Source: Acetobacteraceae bacterium (GTDB taxonomy: Bacteria; Pseudomonadota; Alphaproteobacteria; Acetobacterales; Acetobacteraceae). From it: a stretch of DNA of 41,638 bases. The stretch lies in contig JANXTL010000281.1 of the NCBI GenBank assembly GCA_025352375.1, forward strand, positions 1-41,638, in the 5' to 3' direction. A program made the translations under genes and the position numbers. The notes beneath the pieces were generated by a model. The model was not told the origin of the DNA and did no database searches. It worked only from the letters and a program-made list of their open reading frames with translations. Below, in pieces: positions 1 through 9,083 of this stretch; position 1 is the first letter of the stretch, and each line of letters opens with the position of its first letter.

Positions 1-117
1 TAGAGCGTGATCGCCTGAGGTTGACTTCAACCTCGGGCGTGAATCACCCTCTCAAACAAAGGCTTAGACCATGATCCAACGCCGAGATCGCATGCAACCT
101 CAAACGATCATGGTCTA
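1..117 (+). repeat. 117-bp two-hairpin repeat, copy 1 (inverted partner at 11158-11274)
   Basis: The reverse complement of 11158-11274 matches this segment at 116 of 117 positions without gaps. The repeat contains two hairpins. The first has an 8-bp perfect core, GAGGTTGA/TCAACCTC with a 2-nt loop (about 18-35), with flanking imperfect pairing. The second has a 14-bp perfect stem (CTTAGACCATGATC and its complement) at the two ends of about 63-119. The copy lies upstream of the catabolic operon that starts at 253. It touches the window edge, so its true left end is not visible. There is no coding capacity; it looks like a non-autonomous intergenic repeat. Confidence 0.9.
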
Positions 118-252
118 AGCCGCCCGGAGACGGTCACGGACATCGCAGCCTCGTGCTTCAACGCCTTACGTCGTTACCACGGACGGTACCCTCTTCCCAT
201 ACCCAAGCTGGCGCACCATGATCCCTCGGAACGACCGACCCGGAGCCCACCC

Positions 253-435
253 ATGGACCAAATTCTTCTCCAGGCGCTGTCCCGCGCCGCCGGCCTGGAA
301 AAAGCACTCAAAGAATTCCCCGACGATGTTGCCGCCGCCGCGGCGCAAGCGCTCGACAACGCCGGCGCGGTAAAGTTCCCGGCGGACCCGCGCGCCGAAC
401 CCTGGCCGCCAATGCGCCCGGGGGTGGGGCTATGA
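253..435 (+). CDS. Small GatC/AtzG-like putative amidase partner
   Basis: This 60-residue acidic, Ala-rich protein starts behind a GGAG ribosome site. Its TGA overlaps the ATG of the amidase (ATGA at 432-435), so the two are translationally coupled. The C-terminus has a Pro-rich tail (FPADPRAEPWPPMR) after a helical Ala-rich stretch. This is the layout of the short DUF4089/AtzG and GatC-type proteins that bind amidase-signature enzymes; AtzG pairs with the amidase AtzE in cyanuric acid breakdown. Length, position and tail support the assignment, but similarity is weak by eye. It could also be an unrelated small leader protein. The gene is probably the first of the operon, with its promoter in 118-252. 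Confidence 0.6.
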   Translation: MDQILLQALSRAAGLEKALKEFPDDVAAAAAQALDNAGAVKFPADPRAEPWPPMRPGVGL

Positions 436-1826
436 CCGAGCTCCATTGGCTGACGGCGTCGGAGGCTTCCCGCGCCTTCGCCGCCAAGACCCTGTCGCCC
501 GTCGAACTGGTGCAGCACCTGCTGAAGCGCACCGAATCTCTCGACCCCAAGCTGCACGCCTATATCCGGTTGGACGCGGAGGGCGCCCTCGACGCCGCCC
601 GAACGGCCGAGAAAGAAATCGCCCAAGGCCGGATCCGGGGCCCCCTTCACGGCGTACCCGTCGGCGTAAAGGACATTTTCGACGTCGCGACGCTGCCCAC
701 CACCTGCCACTCCCAGGTCCTGGTCGACAACATCGCCAAGACCGACGCCGTATCGATCCAGAAACTGCGCCAGGCTGGCGCGGTGATCATGGGCAAGCTG
801 TCCACGCATGAGTTCGCCATCGGCGGCCCCAGCTTCGATCTTCCATTTCCACCCGCACGCAACCCGTGGAACCCGGACTACCACCCCGGCGGTTCCTCCT
901 CCGGTTCCGGCTCGGGCGTCTGCGCCGGCTTGTTCCCCGTGGCGCTGGGCTCCGACACCGGCGGGTCCATTCGCAACCCCGCCAGCGCCTGCGGCATCGT
1001 GGGGCACAAGCCGACCTACGGGCTGGTGTCGCGGCGCGGGGTTTTCCCGCTGTCGTTCACCCTGGACCATGTCGGCCCGCTCACGCGCACCGTGGCCGAC
1101 GCGGCAATCATGCTGGACGCGCTCGCCGGTCACGACCCGGAGGACCCCGGTAGCTCCGCCACCCAGTCCCGCCACTTCGGCCGCATGCTGGATCGCGGCG
1201 TGCGCGACCTCCGCATCGGCTTTGTCCGCCACTTCCACGAAACCGACATGCCCGCCCACCCCGAGGTCACCGCCGGCCTGGAAGATGTATCCCGCGTGCT
1301 GCAAGCCGAGGGCGCCGAAGTTCGCACCGTACACCTCCCGCATTTGGACGAATTCCGCGGCATCAACCGCGTGATCCTGAGTTCCGAGGCCTGGTCGATC
1401 CACGCCCCTTGGCTTCGGGAACAGCCCGGCAATTACGGAAAACTCGCCCGCCAGCGCCTGTTGCCGGGCGCCTTTATGTCAGCCGGCGAGTACATCGGCG
1501 CGCAACGCCGCCGGCTGGAGCTGATCGCCGCGGTCGAGGACGTGCTGCGCGACGTCGACGTGCTGCTCTGCGCCAGTTCGATGGACCCGTCGTGCCGGCT
1601 GGACGACGTCCCCGAGACCAACCGCACCTATCCCCGCCAGGCGCGCGCCCCGTTCAACGTCACCGGCCATCCGGCGCTGGCGATGATGGCCGGGCTGTCG
1701 TCCGGCGGCCTCCCGGTGTCGGTGCAATTCGTTGGGCGTTACTTCGATGACGCAACCGTGCTACGCGTCGCCGCCGCATACGAAAGGGCGACACCTTGGC
1801 ACAAAAAGCATCCGCCGATCGGGTGA
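432..1826 (+). CDS. Amidase-signature family hydrolase (AtzE/GatA-like)
   Basis: This 464-residue cytosolic hydrolase cleaves a carboxamide C-N bond. The Ser-cisSer-Lys triad is complete: Lys80 in GVPVGVKD, Ser155 in the glycine/serine-rich loop GGSSSGSG, and nucleophile Ser179 in GSDTGGSIR. The 24-residue spacing between the two serines is the usual one for GatA-type amidases, and the length is normal. No gatB or other tRNA-amidotransferase gene is nearby, so a catabolic amidase is more likely than GatA. It is coupled by ATGA to the upstream small protein, and its 3' end overlaps the downstream alpha/beta hydrolase by 31 nt. The substrate is unknown; carboxybiuret, short amides or lactam products are possible given the AtzE/AtzG parallel and the amidohydrolase downstream. 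Confidence 0.93.
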   Translation: MTELHWLTASEASRAFAAKTLSPVELVQHLLKRTESLDPKLHAYIRLDAEGALDAARTAEKEIAQGRIRGPLHGVPVGVKDIFDVATLPTTCHSQVLVDNIAKTDAVSIQKLRQAGAVIMGKLSTHEFAIGGPSFDLPFPPARNPWNPDYHPGGSSSGSGSGVCAGLFPVALGSDTGGSIRNPASACGIVGHKPTYGLVSRRGVFPLSFTLDHVGPLTRTVADAAIMLDALAGHDPEDPGSSATQSRHFGRMLDRGVRDLRIGFVRHFHETDMPAHPEVTAGLEDVSRVLQAEGAEVRTVHLPHLDEFRGINRVILSSEAWSIHAPWLREQPGNYGKLARQRLLPGAFMSAGEYIGAQRRRLELIAAVEDVLRDVDVLLCASSMDPSCRLDDVPETNRTYPRQARAPFNVTGHPALAMMAGLSSGGLPVSVQFVGRYFDDATVLRVAAAYERATPWHKKHPPIG

Positions 1827-2716
1827 TCGCACAACCGGATCCGGGTCCAACCTCGCGGGTTTATTTCTCCCAGCGGCTGCGGATGCACTACGTCGACTGG
1901 GGCAACCCCGACGCGCCGCCAATGATCCTGTTGCATGGCGGGCGGGATCATTGCCGCAACTGGGACTGGGTCGCCCGCGCCTTCCGGCGCGATTACCACG
2001 TGATCGCCCCCGATTTGCGGGGGCACGGGGACTCCGCATGGTCCGCCGCCGGCCATTACACCATGGCCAACTATGTCTACGATCTGGCGCAGCTCATCCA
2101 TCAGCAGAAGCTGTCACCGGTAACCATTATCGCGCACTCCCTGGGCGGCAATATCGCGCTCCGCTACAGCGGCATTTACCCGGAGAACGTGCGCAGGCTG
2201 GTGGCGATCGAGGGGCTGGGACCCGGCCCGCGCGCGCCCGACGCGGCGACGCCGGACACGATCGCTGAGCGCATGCGCGCCTGGATCGATGAATCCCGCG
2301 TTTATTCCGGCCGCCAGCCGCATCGGTACAAAACGCTCGAAGACGCCCACGCCCGTATGCGGGAGGCCAACGCCCATTTGTCGGACGAACAGACCCGCCA
2401 TCTGACCGAACACGGCATCAACCAAAACGAGGACGGTTCCTATAGCTGGAAATTCGACCAGTATGTCCGCCTCTGGCCGCCCTACGACATGACCCGACAG
2501 ATGATTGCGTCTCTGTGGTCCAGTATCGTTTGCCCGACACAACTGGTTTACGGCGAAGAAAGCTGGGCGAAGCATCCCGCCGCCGATGGCAGGCTCGACT
2601 GCTTCAAGAACGCTCAGGTCCTGGCTGTACCCAATGCCGGTCACTGGGTTCACCACGACCAGTTGGATTTCTTCCTGCGGCAGGTGCGCGCCTTCCTCGG
2701 TCATCCCATGGCATGA
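1796..2716 (+). CDS. Alpha/beta-fold hydrolase
   Basis: This 306-residue serine hydrolase has the standard fold signatures: oxyanion region [13 protein letters not shown] near residue 46, [10 protein letters not shown] near 71, nucleophile elbow AHSLGG with Ser115, and catalytic His283 in AGHWVHHDQ near the end. The most upstream start is TTG at 1796, inside the amidase gene. That overlap fits the tight packing of this operon, but a later start is possible. No signal peptide is seen, so it is cytosolic. Neighbours suggest it hydrolyses an ester, lactone or C-C bond in the same pathway as the amidase and amidohydrolase. The family does not allow a substrate call. Confidence 0.9.
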   Translation: MAQKASADRVIAQPDPGPTSRVYFSQRLRMHYVDWGNPDAPPMILLHGGRDHCRNWDWVARAFRRDYHVIAPDLRGHGDSAWSAAGHYTMANYVYDLAQLIHQQKLSPVTIIAHSLGGNIALRYSGIYPENVRRLVAIEGLGPGPRAPDAATPDTIAERMRAWIDESRVYSGRQPHRYKTLEDAHARMREANAHLSDEQTRHLTEHGINQNEDGSYSWKFDQYVRLWPPYDMTRQMIASLWSSIVCPTQLVYGEESWAKHPAADGRLDCFKNAQVLAVPNAGHWVHHDQLDFFLRQVRAFLGHPMA

Positions 2717-4557
2717 GCGAAACCGAGGAAATCGCCGATTTTGCCGGACGGGCCGATCGTTACGCACAACGGCTCATCAGAAAAATAGTAACCATCGCGG
2801 TTATTCTCGCCGCAATGATGTGGCTGTTTATCGGCGGGTTGATCTGGTCGGAGCGTGAATCGACGCTCCAGCATGGCCTGATCAACGGCCGCAATCTGGC
2901 TGCGGCCTTCGCGGTGGAACTGACCCATACCCTGGACCACATCGATGGTGCGATGGACGCTATCGTCCACCGCATACCGATCGACGAGGATGGACACCCG
3001 CGGGTCGCCGAACTCGACCTATGGGCCAAGGATTTCGCGCTGCTGGGTGCACCCGCCAAATACCTGGGACTGATCGGTCCAGACGGCAAGTTGATTTTCA
3101 GCAACAACCCGACCAGGACAGGTCCCAATGGATCCAGTAGCGTCGACCTCAGCGACCGGGAGCATTTCCGCGTTCATGTAGACCATCCCGACTACGGGCT
3201 GTTCATCAGTAAACCGCTGCCCGGCCGGGTCGCCGAAGGCAAAATGCTGTATTTCAGCAAGCGAATCGCCGATCACGACGGCAAGTTCCGCGGCGTGCTG
3301 GTGTTTGTGGTGCCGCCAGTCGAACTGACCCGCATGCATGAGCGTATCGACCTCGGGAAGCGCGGTGCCCTCGCCATCATCGGTACCGACGATATCGTGC
3401 GCATCCGCGTCAGCGCGGACCAACCCGATGGCAGCGTCGGTCTGGGCTTGTCGATCCGCGGCGCCCCCTGGCCCGAGAACGTGCCGCCCGGCGGGTTCGG
3501 ACACTATTCCCGGTCTGGCGTGATCACCCCCACCGCGCGCCAGTTCAATTACCGCCGCCTCGAACGTTATCCGCTGATCGTCAACGTGGGTCTGGACCTC
3601 GACGATTTGCTCGGTGAGGCACGCAGCCATGCCTGGATCCTTGCGGCCATCGGCGGAGGCATGACGACCCTGGTCTTCGGCCTGGCAAGTTTGCTCGTGC
3701 GGGAAATCCATCGCCGCATCTTGCAAGACGTCCAATTGGCGGCTGAACGCGGGCAGCTGGAAGCAGCGCGCCACCGCATCCAGGAGGAACAGACAAAGCT
3801 ATCGCACGCCAACGCGGAATTGCGCGAAGCCGTCGAACGGGCGGAAGCGGCGAACCAGGCTAAATCCCGCTTTCTGGCCAACATGAGCCACGAGTTGCGG
3901 ACCCCGCTGCACGCCATCATCGGGTTCTCCGAATTGATTCAGGATCGAGCACCGCGGGTTGGCGGCGATACCACGGCCGGCGAATTCGCGACGGACATCC
4001 TGGCGTCCGGCCGTCATTTGCTCGAACTGATCAATGCCATCCTGGACATTTCCAAAGTCGAGTCGGGCACCGAGCGGTTGGCCGAAGGTTCGGTGCGAAT
4101 CATGGACGAAGCCCGAGCCAGCGTCGTCTCGGTGGCCGGCCGTGCTCGCGAACGTGGCGTGAAAGTCAGCCTGAACATTCCCGACGACCTGCCGCGGGTG
4201 CGCGCCGACGCCACCAAACTGCGCCAAATCCTCATTAACCTGATGTCCAACGCGGTGAAGTTCACCGAAGCGGGCGGTGACGTCGTGTTATCTGCCAACG
4301 TCGGACCGGACGGCGGCATGACGATCGCGATCCGGGATACCGGCATCGGCATGAGCCCCGCCGAGGTGGAAATCGCGCTGCAACCCTTTGGGCAGGTCGA
4401 TAACTCGCTGTCTCGGACCCACGAAGGGACCGGACTGGGCCTGCCCTTGGCGCTGCGGCTGGTGGAGTTGCACGGGGGCTTGCTGCGGGTGGAGAGTGTC
4501 AAGGGCGCCGGCACAACCGTCCATGTGAGGCTACCGAAAGAAAGGGTGGAGGTTTGA
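2713..4557 (+). CDS. Membrane sensor histidine kinase
   Basis: The 614-residue kinase starts at ATG 2713, overlapping the hydrolase stop as ATGA; longer upstream frames are shadows. A membrane segment lies at about residues 25-45, followed by a periplasmic Cache/PDC-like sensor region of about 260 residues. A second membrane segment (about 306-330) leads into a coiled coil. The HisKA domain has phospho-acceptor His393 in [18 protein letters not shown]. The HATPase domain has N box Asn513 (NAVKF), G1 Asp542 (DTGIGM) and G2 GTGLGL. It has no receiver domain, and no response regulator is encoded in the window. Embedding in a catabolic operon suggests that its periplasmic domain senses the pathway substrate or a related ligand. 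The partner regulator must lie elsewhere. Confidence 0.95.
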   Translation: MSETEEIADFAGRADRYAQRLIRKIVTIAVILAAMMWLFIGGLIWSERESTLQHGLINGRNLAAAFAVELTHTLDHIDGAMDAIVHRIPIDEDGHPRVAELDLWAKDFALLGAPAKYLGLIGPDGKLIFSNNPTRTGPNGSSSVDLSDREHFRVHVDHPDYGLFISKPLPGRVAEGKMLYFSKRIADHDGKFRGVLVFVVPPVELTRMHERIDLGKRGALAIIGTDDIVRIRVSADQPDGSVGLGLSIRGAPWPENVPPGGFGHYSRSGVITPTARQFNYRRLERYPLIVNVGLDLDDLLGEARSHAWILAAIGGGMTTLVFGLASLLVREIHRRILQDVQLAAERGQLEAARHRIQEEQTKLSHANAELREAVERAEAANQAKSRFLANMSHELRTPLHAIIGFSELIQDRAPRVGGDTTAGEFATDILASGRHLLELINAILDISKVESGTERLAEGSVRIMDEARASVVSVAGRARERGVKVSLNIPDDLPRVRADATKLRQILINLMSNAVKFTEAGGDVVLSANVGPDGGMTIAIRDTGIGMSPAEVEIALQPFGQVDNSLSRTHEGTGLGLPLALRLVELHGGLLRVESVKGAGTTVHVRLPKERVEV

Positions 4558-4558
4558 C

Positions 4559-5779
4559 ATGGATCTTGTCGTTCGCAACGCACGCCTGAGTAGCGGGGAA
4601 CTGACCGACATCGGCGTCGTTGCCGGCCGCATCGCCGCGATCCAGCCCGGTCTGGTAACCGATGCGCCGTCCCATGACGCCGAGGGGAGCCTGGTCTGCG
4701 CCGGCCTGATCGAAACCCATATTCACCTGGATAAATCCCGCATCGTCGACCGCTGCGACCCGGAACCTGGGCGTTCGCCAAAGTCGATGGAACGCGTCGC
4801 AGCGGTAAAGCACACGTTCACACAACAGGATGTTTACGATCGCGCCAGCCGAACGCTGGAAGAATGCATCAAATGGGGCGCCACCCGGATGCGCACCCAT
4901 GTCGAACTCGACGCCGGTGTCGAACTGCGCAGCTTCGAGGCGATCGAGCAGCTTCGCCGCGATTATGCCTGGGCGATCGACCTGGAGCTGTGCGTCTTCC
5001 CGCAGGAAAGCCTGACCGACAATCCCCGATCCGACGCGCTGATCGTGGAGGCGCTGAAGCGCGGCGCCAAGGTCGTCGGCGCGGCGCCGAACTACGATCC
5101 CGACAAATCCGCGCATGTGCACCGCATCTTCGACCTCGCCCGCGAATACGATGTCGATATCGATATGCACCTGGATTCCGGCAATTCCCCGGATGACATG
5201 GACATTCACCTCGTGTGCGACCTGACCGAGAAATACGGGCTGGGCGGGCGCGTAGCAGTGGGGCATGGGTGCAAATACTCCACGATGCCGCTCGCCGATC
5301 TGAAGGTCCTGGCCCGCCGCATCGCCAGTGCCGGGGTGGCGGTGACCGCTCTTCCGGCGACCGACCTGTTCATGCAGGGGCGCGATCGGGAGTGCAACGT
5401 TCGCCGCGGTCTGGCCGACGTCAATCTTCTGTGCGACCACGGCGTGAATTGCTCGATTTCGTCGAACAACATTCTGAACCCCTTCACGCCGATGGGCGAC
5501 GGATCGTTGATCCGGATGGCGAACATGCAGGCCAATGTCTGCCAAATCTCCCGCCCGCACCACTTCCGCGAATGCTTCGCCATGTTGACCGATCGGTCGG
5601 CGCGCCTGATGAACTTGAAGGATTACGGCATTGCCGTCGGTAATCCGGCGGATATCGTGATCGTCGATGCGACATCGCCGGAACAGGCCATAGCCGAAAT
5701 CCGAGCCCCTCTGGCAGCGTTCAAGCGTGGGGTCCGAACCGTCACACGTCCACGAGCAGAATTACACAAACCGGGGTAA
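4559..5779 (+). CDS. CodA-like amidohydrolase with altered active-site residues
   Basis: This 406-residue enzyme of the amidohydrolase superfamily belongs to the cytosine deaminase/AtzC-like branch. The N-terminal beta strands are followed by the metal-binding HxH (His54, His56 in ETHIHLDK), His204 in DMHLDS and His236 in VGHGCKYS. At the position of the CodA proton-shuttle Glu (HCDE) this protein has Ser207. At the position of the CodA metal/catalytic Asp (HDD) it has Asn303 in SISSNNILNPF. A cytosine deaminase label is therefore not justified; cyclic amide or imide hydrolysis, or a different metal mode, is possible. The start is 1 nt after the kinase stop. The residue comparison with CodA is from memory of the family, not an alignment. 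Confidence 0.9.
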   Translation: MDLVVRNARLSSGELTDIGVVAGRIAAIQPGLVTDAPSHDAEGSLVCAGLIETHIHLDKSRIVDRCDPEPGRSPKSMERVAAVKHTFTQQDVYDRASRTLEECIKWGATRMRTHVELDAGVELRSFEAIEQLRRDYAWAIDLELCVFPQESLTDNPRSDALIVEALKRGAKVVGAAPNYDPDKSAHVHRIFDLAREYDVDIDMHLDSGNSPDDMDIHLVCDLTEKYGLGGRVAVGHGCKYSTMPLADLKVLARRIASAGVAVTALPATDLFMQGRDRECNVRRGLADVNLLCDHGVNCSISSNNILNPFTPMGDGSLIRMANMQANVCQISRPHHFRECFAMLTDRSARLMNLKDYGIAVGNPADIVIVDATSPEQAIAEIRAPLAAFKRGVRTVTRPRAELHKPG

Positions 5780-5783
5780 ACCG

Positions 5784-6086
5784 ATGAAACTTTCCGATGT
5801 TGCACAGGTCGTCCGCAGCAAGAACGCGGGGCCGCGCAGGCTGACGTTCGACATCATGTTCGGGTCGGACGAGGATTATCGGCGTGTGGCACAGTCCCCC
5901 GCGATAAACGCCGAAATCATTGGCGGGCTGTACGGCGTACCCGCGGCAGAGGTGACCATCTTTCCGTACCCGGTCGGACGCGCCATCAAAATTGTGCTGG
6001 CCCGGAAAATCATGGCTGGCGACCCTGGGGATTTCGACGTCTACGGCGCCCAACAACACGCGCCCCTCCTGGGGATCGAGCTATGA
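5784..6086 (+). CDS. DUF4387 family protein
   Basis: This 100-residue protein has the hallmarks of DUF4387: VVRSKNAGPRRLTFDIMF near the N-terminus and the DVYGAQQHAPLL end. ATG 5784 is chosen because it begins exactly at the family N-terminus (MKLSDVAQ), 4 nt after the amidohydrolase stop. Its own stop overlaps the next ATG (ATGA at 6083). DUF4387 genes are habitually adjacent or fused to AtuA/DUF1446 genes, as here, which suggests one two-part enzyme. The biochemical role is not established. No signal peptide is present. Confidence 0.92.
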   Translation: MKLSDVAQVVRSKNAGPRRLTFDIMFGSDEDYRRVAQSPAINAEIIGGLYGVPAAEVTIFPYPVGRAIKIVLARKIMAGDPGDFDVYGAQQHAPLLGIEL

Positions 6087-7477
6087 GCGCCTCGGGCCGC
6101 GTCCTGCGGGAAATCCGCGCCAACCGGCGCCCGCTGCGGCTGCTGGGCGCCTCGGGCCAATTGGGCTACGGCGTGCCAACACCGGCTTTCAACGCCGGAC
6201 TCGCGCGCAAACCGGATATGATCGGCTGCGACATGGGCTCGATCGATATCGGCCCGACCTATCTGGGCAAGGGGGAAATGGCGACATCCCCCGAATCGAC
6301 ACGACGCGATTTGCGCAAGGTGCTGCGCGGGGCTCGATCGCTGGATATTCCGCTGATCATTGGTTCCGCCGGATCGGCCGGCGCCGCCGCCCATCTGAAT
6401 GCCACCCTCGATATCATCCGCGATATTGCTCGGACGGACGGATTGTCGTTCCGGATGGCGGTTATTCCGGCAGATACCGATCGCGCTATGCTGCTTGAAG
6501 CAGTGCGGGCGGGACGCGTGACCGGGTTGGACGACATGCCCGCGCTGACCGAACAGGACGTTAACGACGCTTCCAATATCGTGGGCCAGATGGGCACCGG
6601 GCCATTTCGGAAAGCGCTGGAAATGGACGTCGACGTGATTGTCGCCGGACGCGCCTGCGATACCGGTATTTTTGCCGCCTTGCCGACCGCTTTGGGATTC
6701 CCCACCGGCTTGTCGGTGCATATGGCCAAGATCGTGGAATGCGCATCGTTGTGCTGCGTGCCGGGCGGGCGAGATTCGATTCTCGCCATCCTCGACGATG
6801 ACGGTTTCGTGCTGGAAAGCATGAACCCCGACCGGCGCGCGACCCCGACTTCGGTCGCGGCGCACAGCCTATATGAGCAATCCGACCCGTACACCGTCCA
6901 CGAACCCGACGGGTCGCTGGACCTGACCAACGCGCGATACGTCGCCGTGGACGACCGCCGAGCCCGCGTCAGCGGCGCGGCATGGAAGGACAGCATCGAC
7001 CCGACCATCAAGCTGGAGGGGGCCACCAAGATCGGCGAACGCGCCATCCTGCTGTGCGGTTCAGCCGATCCGCGCTTCATCGCGCAAAGCAAGGAGCTGC
7101 TGCCCAAGGTCGCCATCGTGGTGCGCGATCTCGTCTGCGAGGACACAACCGAAGACTATACATTGCATTTCCGTGTCTATGGCGTGGACGGCGTCCGCAT
7201 GAACGTGCCGCCAAACGAAGCGATGCCGGGCGAGGTCTTCATCATGGCCGAATGCATCGCACCCACGCGGGAGCGGGCATCGGAAGTGGTGCGCACCTGC
7301 AAGCAATTCCTGCTCCATTACGGATACCCCGGCAGGCTTTCGACAGCGGGCAATATCGCGTTTCCATTTACCCCGCCGGAGATCTCCGTAGGACCGGCTT
7401 ACCGGTTCTCCATCTATCATCTGCTGCACGTCAGCGACGTCGATGCGCTATTCCCTGTCGAGGTCGAAACGCTATGA
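6083..7477 (+). CDS. AtuA/DUF1446 family protein
   Basis: The 464-residue protein matches the AtuA (acyclic terpene utilisation, DUF1446) family. It has a Gly-rich N-terminal part (LLGASGQLGYG), the acidic stretch DMGSIDIGPTYLGKG, then IIGSAGSAGAAAH and VAGRACDTGIFAALP. Length is typical for the single-domain form. It is coupled by 4-nt overlaps to DUF4387 upstream and to the binding-protein gene downstream. The citronellol/geraniol genes that usually accompany true atuA (the atuC/atuF carboxylase pair, HMG-CoA lyase-like atuE) are absent, so a terpene role should not be inferred from the name. Most likely it is a catabolic enzyme acting with DUF4387 on an operon intermediate. Confidence 0.9.
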   Translation: MSASGRVLREIRANRRPLRLLGASGQLGYGVPTPAFNAGLARKPDMIGCDMGSIDIGPTYLGKGEMATSPESTRRDLRKVLRGARSLDIPLIIGSAGSAGAAAHLNATLDIIRDIARTDGLSFRMAVIPADTDRAMLLEAVRAGRVTGLDDMPALTEQDVNDASNIVGQMGTGPFRKALEMDVDVIVAGRACDTGIFAALPTALGFPTGLSVHMAKIVECASLCCVPGGRDSILAILDDDGFVLESMNPDRRATPTSVAAHSLYEQSDPYTVHEPDGSLDLTNARYVAVDDRRARVSGAAWKDSIDPTIKLEGATKIGERAILLCGSADPRFIAQSKELLPKVAIVVRDLVCEDTTEDYTLHFRVYGVDGVRMNVPPNEAMPGEVFIMAECIAPTRERASEVVRTCKQFLLHYGYPGRLSTAGNIAFPFTPPEISVGPAYRFSIYHLLHVSDVDALFPVEVETL

Positions 7478-9045
7478 AACGCCGCGCCTTGCTGACCGGC
7501 GCCGCTGCCGCTTTGGCGGCGCCCGCCATCGGGGCCGCGGCCAAAACGCTGAAATTCGTGCCGCAATCGCCGCTGGCCAGCCTCGATCCCGTGTGGACCA
7601 GTGCCATGACCACCCGCAACGTCGGGTTCATGATCTACGATGTGCTATTCGGTCGCGACGAGCACATGAACCCCAAGCCGCAAATGCTCGCGGGCTACAC
7701 GATCGAGGACGACGGCAAGCGCTGGGTCATGACGCTGCGGCCCAATCTTTGGTGGCACGACGGGGAAAAGGTCCTCGCCCGAGACTGTGTGGCGTCGCTC
7801 AATCGCTGGCGGCAACGCGATCCCGGCGGCGCAACGCTGTCGGCCCGATTGGACTCGCTGGACGCGACCGACGACCGCACCATCGTGCTGAGGCTGAAAA
7901 AGCCGTTCCCCGCACTGCCGACTCTGCTGTCCAAATTCCAGACCGCCGCTGTAATGGTACCGCAACGCATCGCCCAAGGCACCGATCCCTATAAGCAGAT
8001 GACCGAAACCATTGGCAGCGGACCGTTCCGCTTCCTGAGCAACGAATACGTCATCGGCAGCCATGCCGCGATGATCCCATTCGACAAATACGTGCCACGC
8101 GACGAGCCCGCCAGTTTCACCTCCGGCGGGCATCGGGTCATGGTCGACCGGGTCGAGTGGAAAATGATCCCCGACCCCGCCACCGCCGCCAATGCGCTGC
8201 TGACCGGCGAAGTCGACTGGCTGGAAATGCCCATGCCCGATCTGCTGCCCATGCTGAAGAAATCGCCCAATATCGTGCTGGGACGGCTCGACGACTATGG
8301 GTTTATCAGCCAGCTCCGCCCCAACCATCTGAATGCCCCCACCAGCAACGCCGCGTTCCGCCGAGCAATGATGGCGGCGATCGACCAACGGGAGGTGATG
8401 GACGGCGTGATGGGCGGCGACCCCGAAGGGACACTCGTTCCGATGGGATATCTGGCGACCGGCAAACCGGAGGTGGACAAGGCTGGCATCGAGGCGCTCA
8501 CCAAGCGTAAAAGCGTCGCTGAAATCAAGGAGATGGTGTCCAAGTCCGGTTACAAAGGCGAAAAACTGGTTCTGCTCCACACCAGCGACCAGCCCTTCTA
8601 CAATGCCGCGACCCTGGTGGTCGCCGACGCCTTGACCAAGGTCGGTATCGATATCGACGACCAGGTGATGGATTGGGGAACGGTGCTGCAACGGCGCGGC
8701 AGCAAAGCCCCGTTGGACAAAGGTGGCTGGTCGTTGTTCGTCAGCGTCACCCCAGTGCCGGAATACCGCGACCCGCTGCTGGGATCGCTGCTACGCGGCA
8801 ACGGCCAGGACGCCTGGATCGGCTGGCCGGACAGCCCCCGGATCGAGGCGGCCTATAACACCTGGCTCGATACCGCGGAGGAAGCCGAAAAGACCCGGTT
8901 GGAACGGGAGATCCAAATCGCCGCGTTCGATTCCGTGCCGTTCGTTCCGCTCGGCCGCTACATGCCGCGCGCGGCCTGGAGTAAGGGGATCACCGCGCCG
9001 TTGAAGGGACCGGCGCCGGTGTTCTGGAATGTCAGCAAGGGGTAG
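7474..9045 (+). CDS. Periplasmic family-5 solute-binding protein
   Basis: This 523-residue SBP_bac_5-type (DppA/OppA-like) binding protein starts at ATG 7474 (ATGA overlap with AtuA). The N-terminus MKRRALLTGAAAALAAPAIG is a signal peptide with a twin-arginine-like KRRALLTG stretch, cut near AAA. Typical landmarks follow: LDPVWTSA, the LRPNLWWHDGEKVLARDC box around residue 90, then IGSGPFRF. The last gene of the operon, it has no dpp-type permease or ATPase genes beside it. It may deliver a peptide-like or amide-containing substrate to a transporter encoded elsewhere, or present ligand to the sensor kinase of the same operon. The latter is speculation. Confidence 0.93.
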   Translation: MKRRALLTGAAAALAAPAIGAAAKTLKFVPQSPLASLDPVWTSAMTTRNVGFMIYDVLFGRDEHMNPKPQMLAGYTIEDDGKRWVMTLRPNLWWHDGEKVLARDCVASLNRWRQRDPGGATLSARLDSLDATDDRTIVLRLKKPFPALPTLLSKFQTAAVMVPQRIAQGTDPYKQMTETIGSGPFRFLSNEYVIGSHAAMIPFDKYVPRDEPASFTSGGHRVMVDRVEWKMIPDPATAANALLTGEVDWLEMPMPDLLPMLKKSPNIVLGRLDDYGFISQLRPNHLNAPTSNAAFRRAMMAAIDQREVMDGVMGGDPEGTLVPMGYLATGKPEVDKAGIEALTKRKSVAEIKEMVSKSGYKGEKLVLLHTSDQPFYNAATLVVADALTKVGIDIDDQVMDWGTVLQRRGSKAPLDKGGWSLFVSVTPVPEYRDPLLGSLLRGNGQDAWIGWPDSPRIEAAYNTWLDTAEEAEKTRLEREIQIAAFDSVPFVPLGRYMPRAAWSKGITAPLKGPAPVFWNVSKG

Positions 9046-9049
9046 GATG

Positions 9050-9068
9050 GACCGATCGGCGATCGGTC
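9050..9068. terminator. Perfect hairpin between convergent genes
   Basis: GACCGATC and GATCGGTC form an 8-bp perfect stem with a 3-nt loop, 4 nt after the binding-protein stop and before the convergent lactonase gene end. No T-run follows on either strand, so termination by it alone is doubtful; position supports a weak bidirectional role. Confidence 0.45.
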
Positions 9069-9083
9069 GCTCGGCAGGGCGTG

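Noticed and set aside
174-1403. Long minus-strand open frame opposite the amidase (about 409 codons)
   Set aside because: It is a GC-driven antisense shadow of a gene with a full catalytic triad; the translation is Gly/Ala/Arg-rich without domains.
432-1826. GatA subunit of the tRNA-dependent amidotransferase
   Set aside because: There is no gatB nearby and the gene sits in a catabolic operon; the short upstream partner does not by itself prove GatC.
6083-7477. Acyclic terpene (citronellol/geraniol) degradation pathway
   Set aside because: Only the AtuA-family member is present; the carboxylase, HMG-CoA lyase and terpene oxidation genes are missing.
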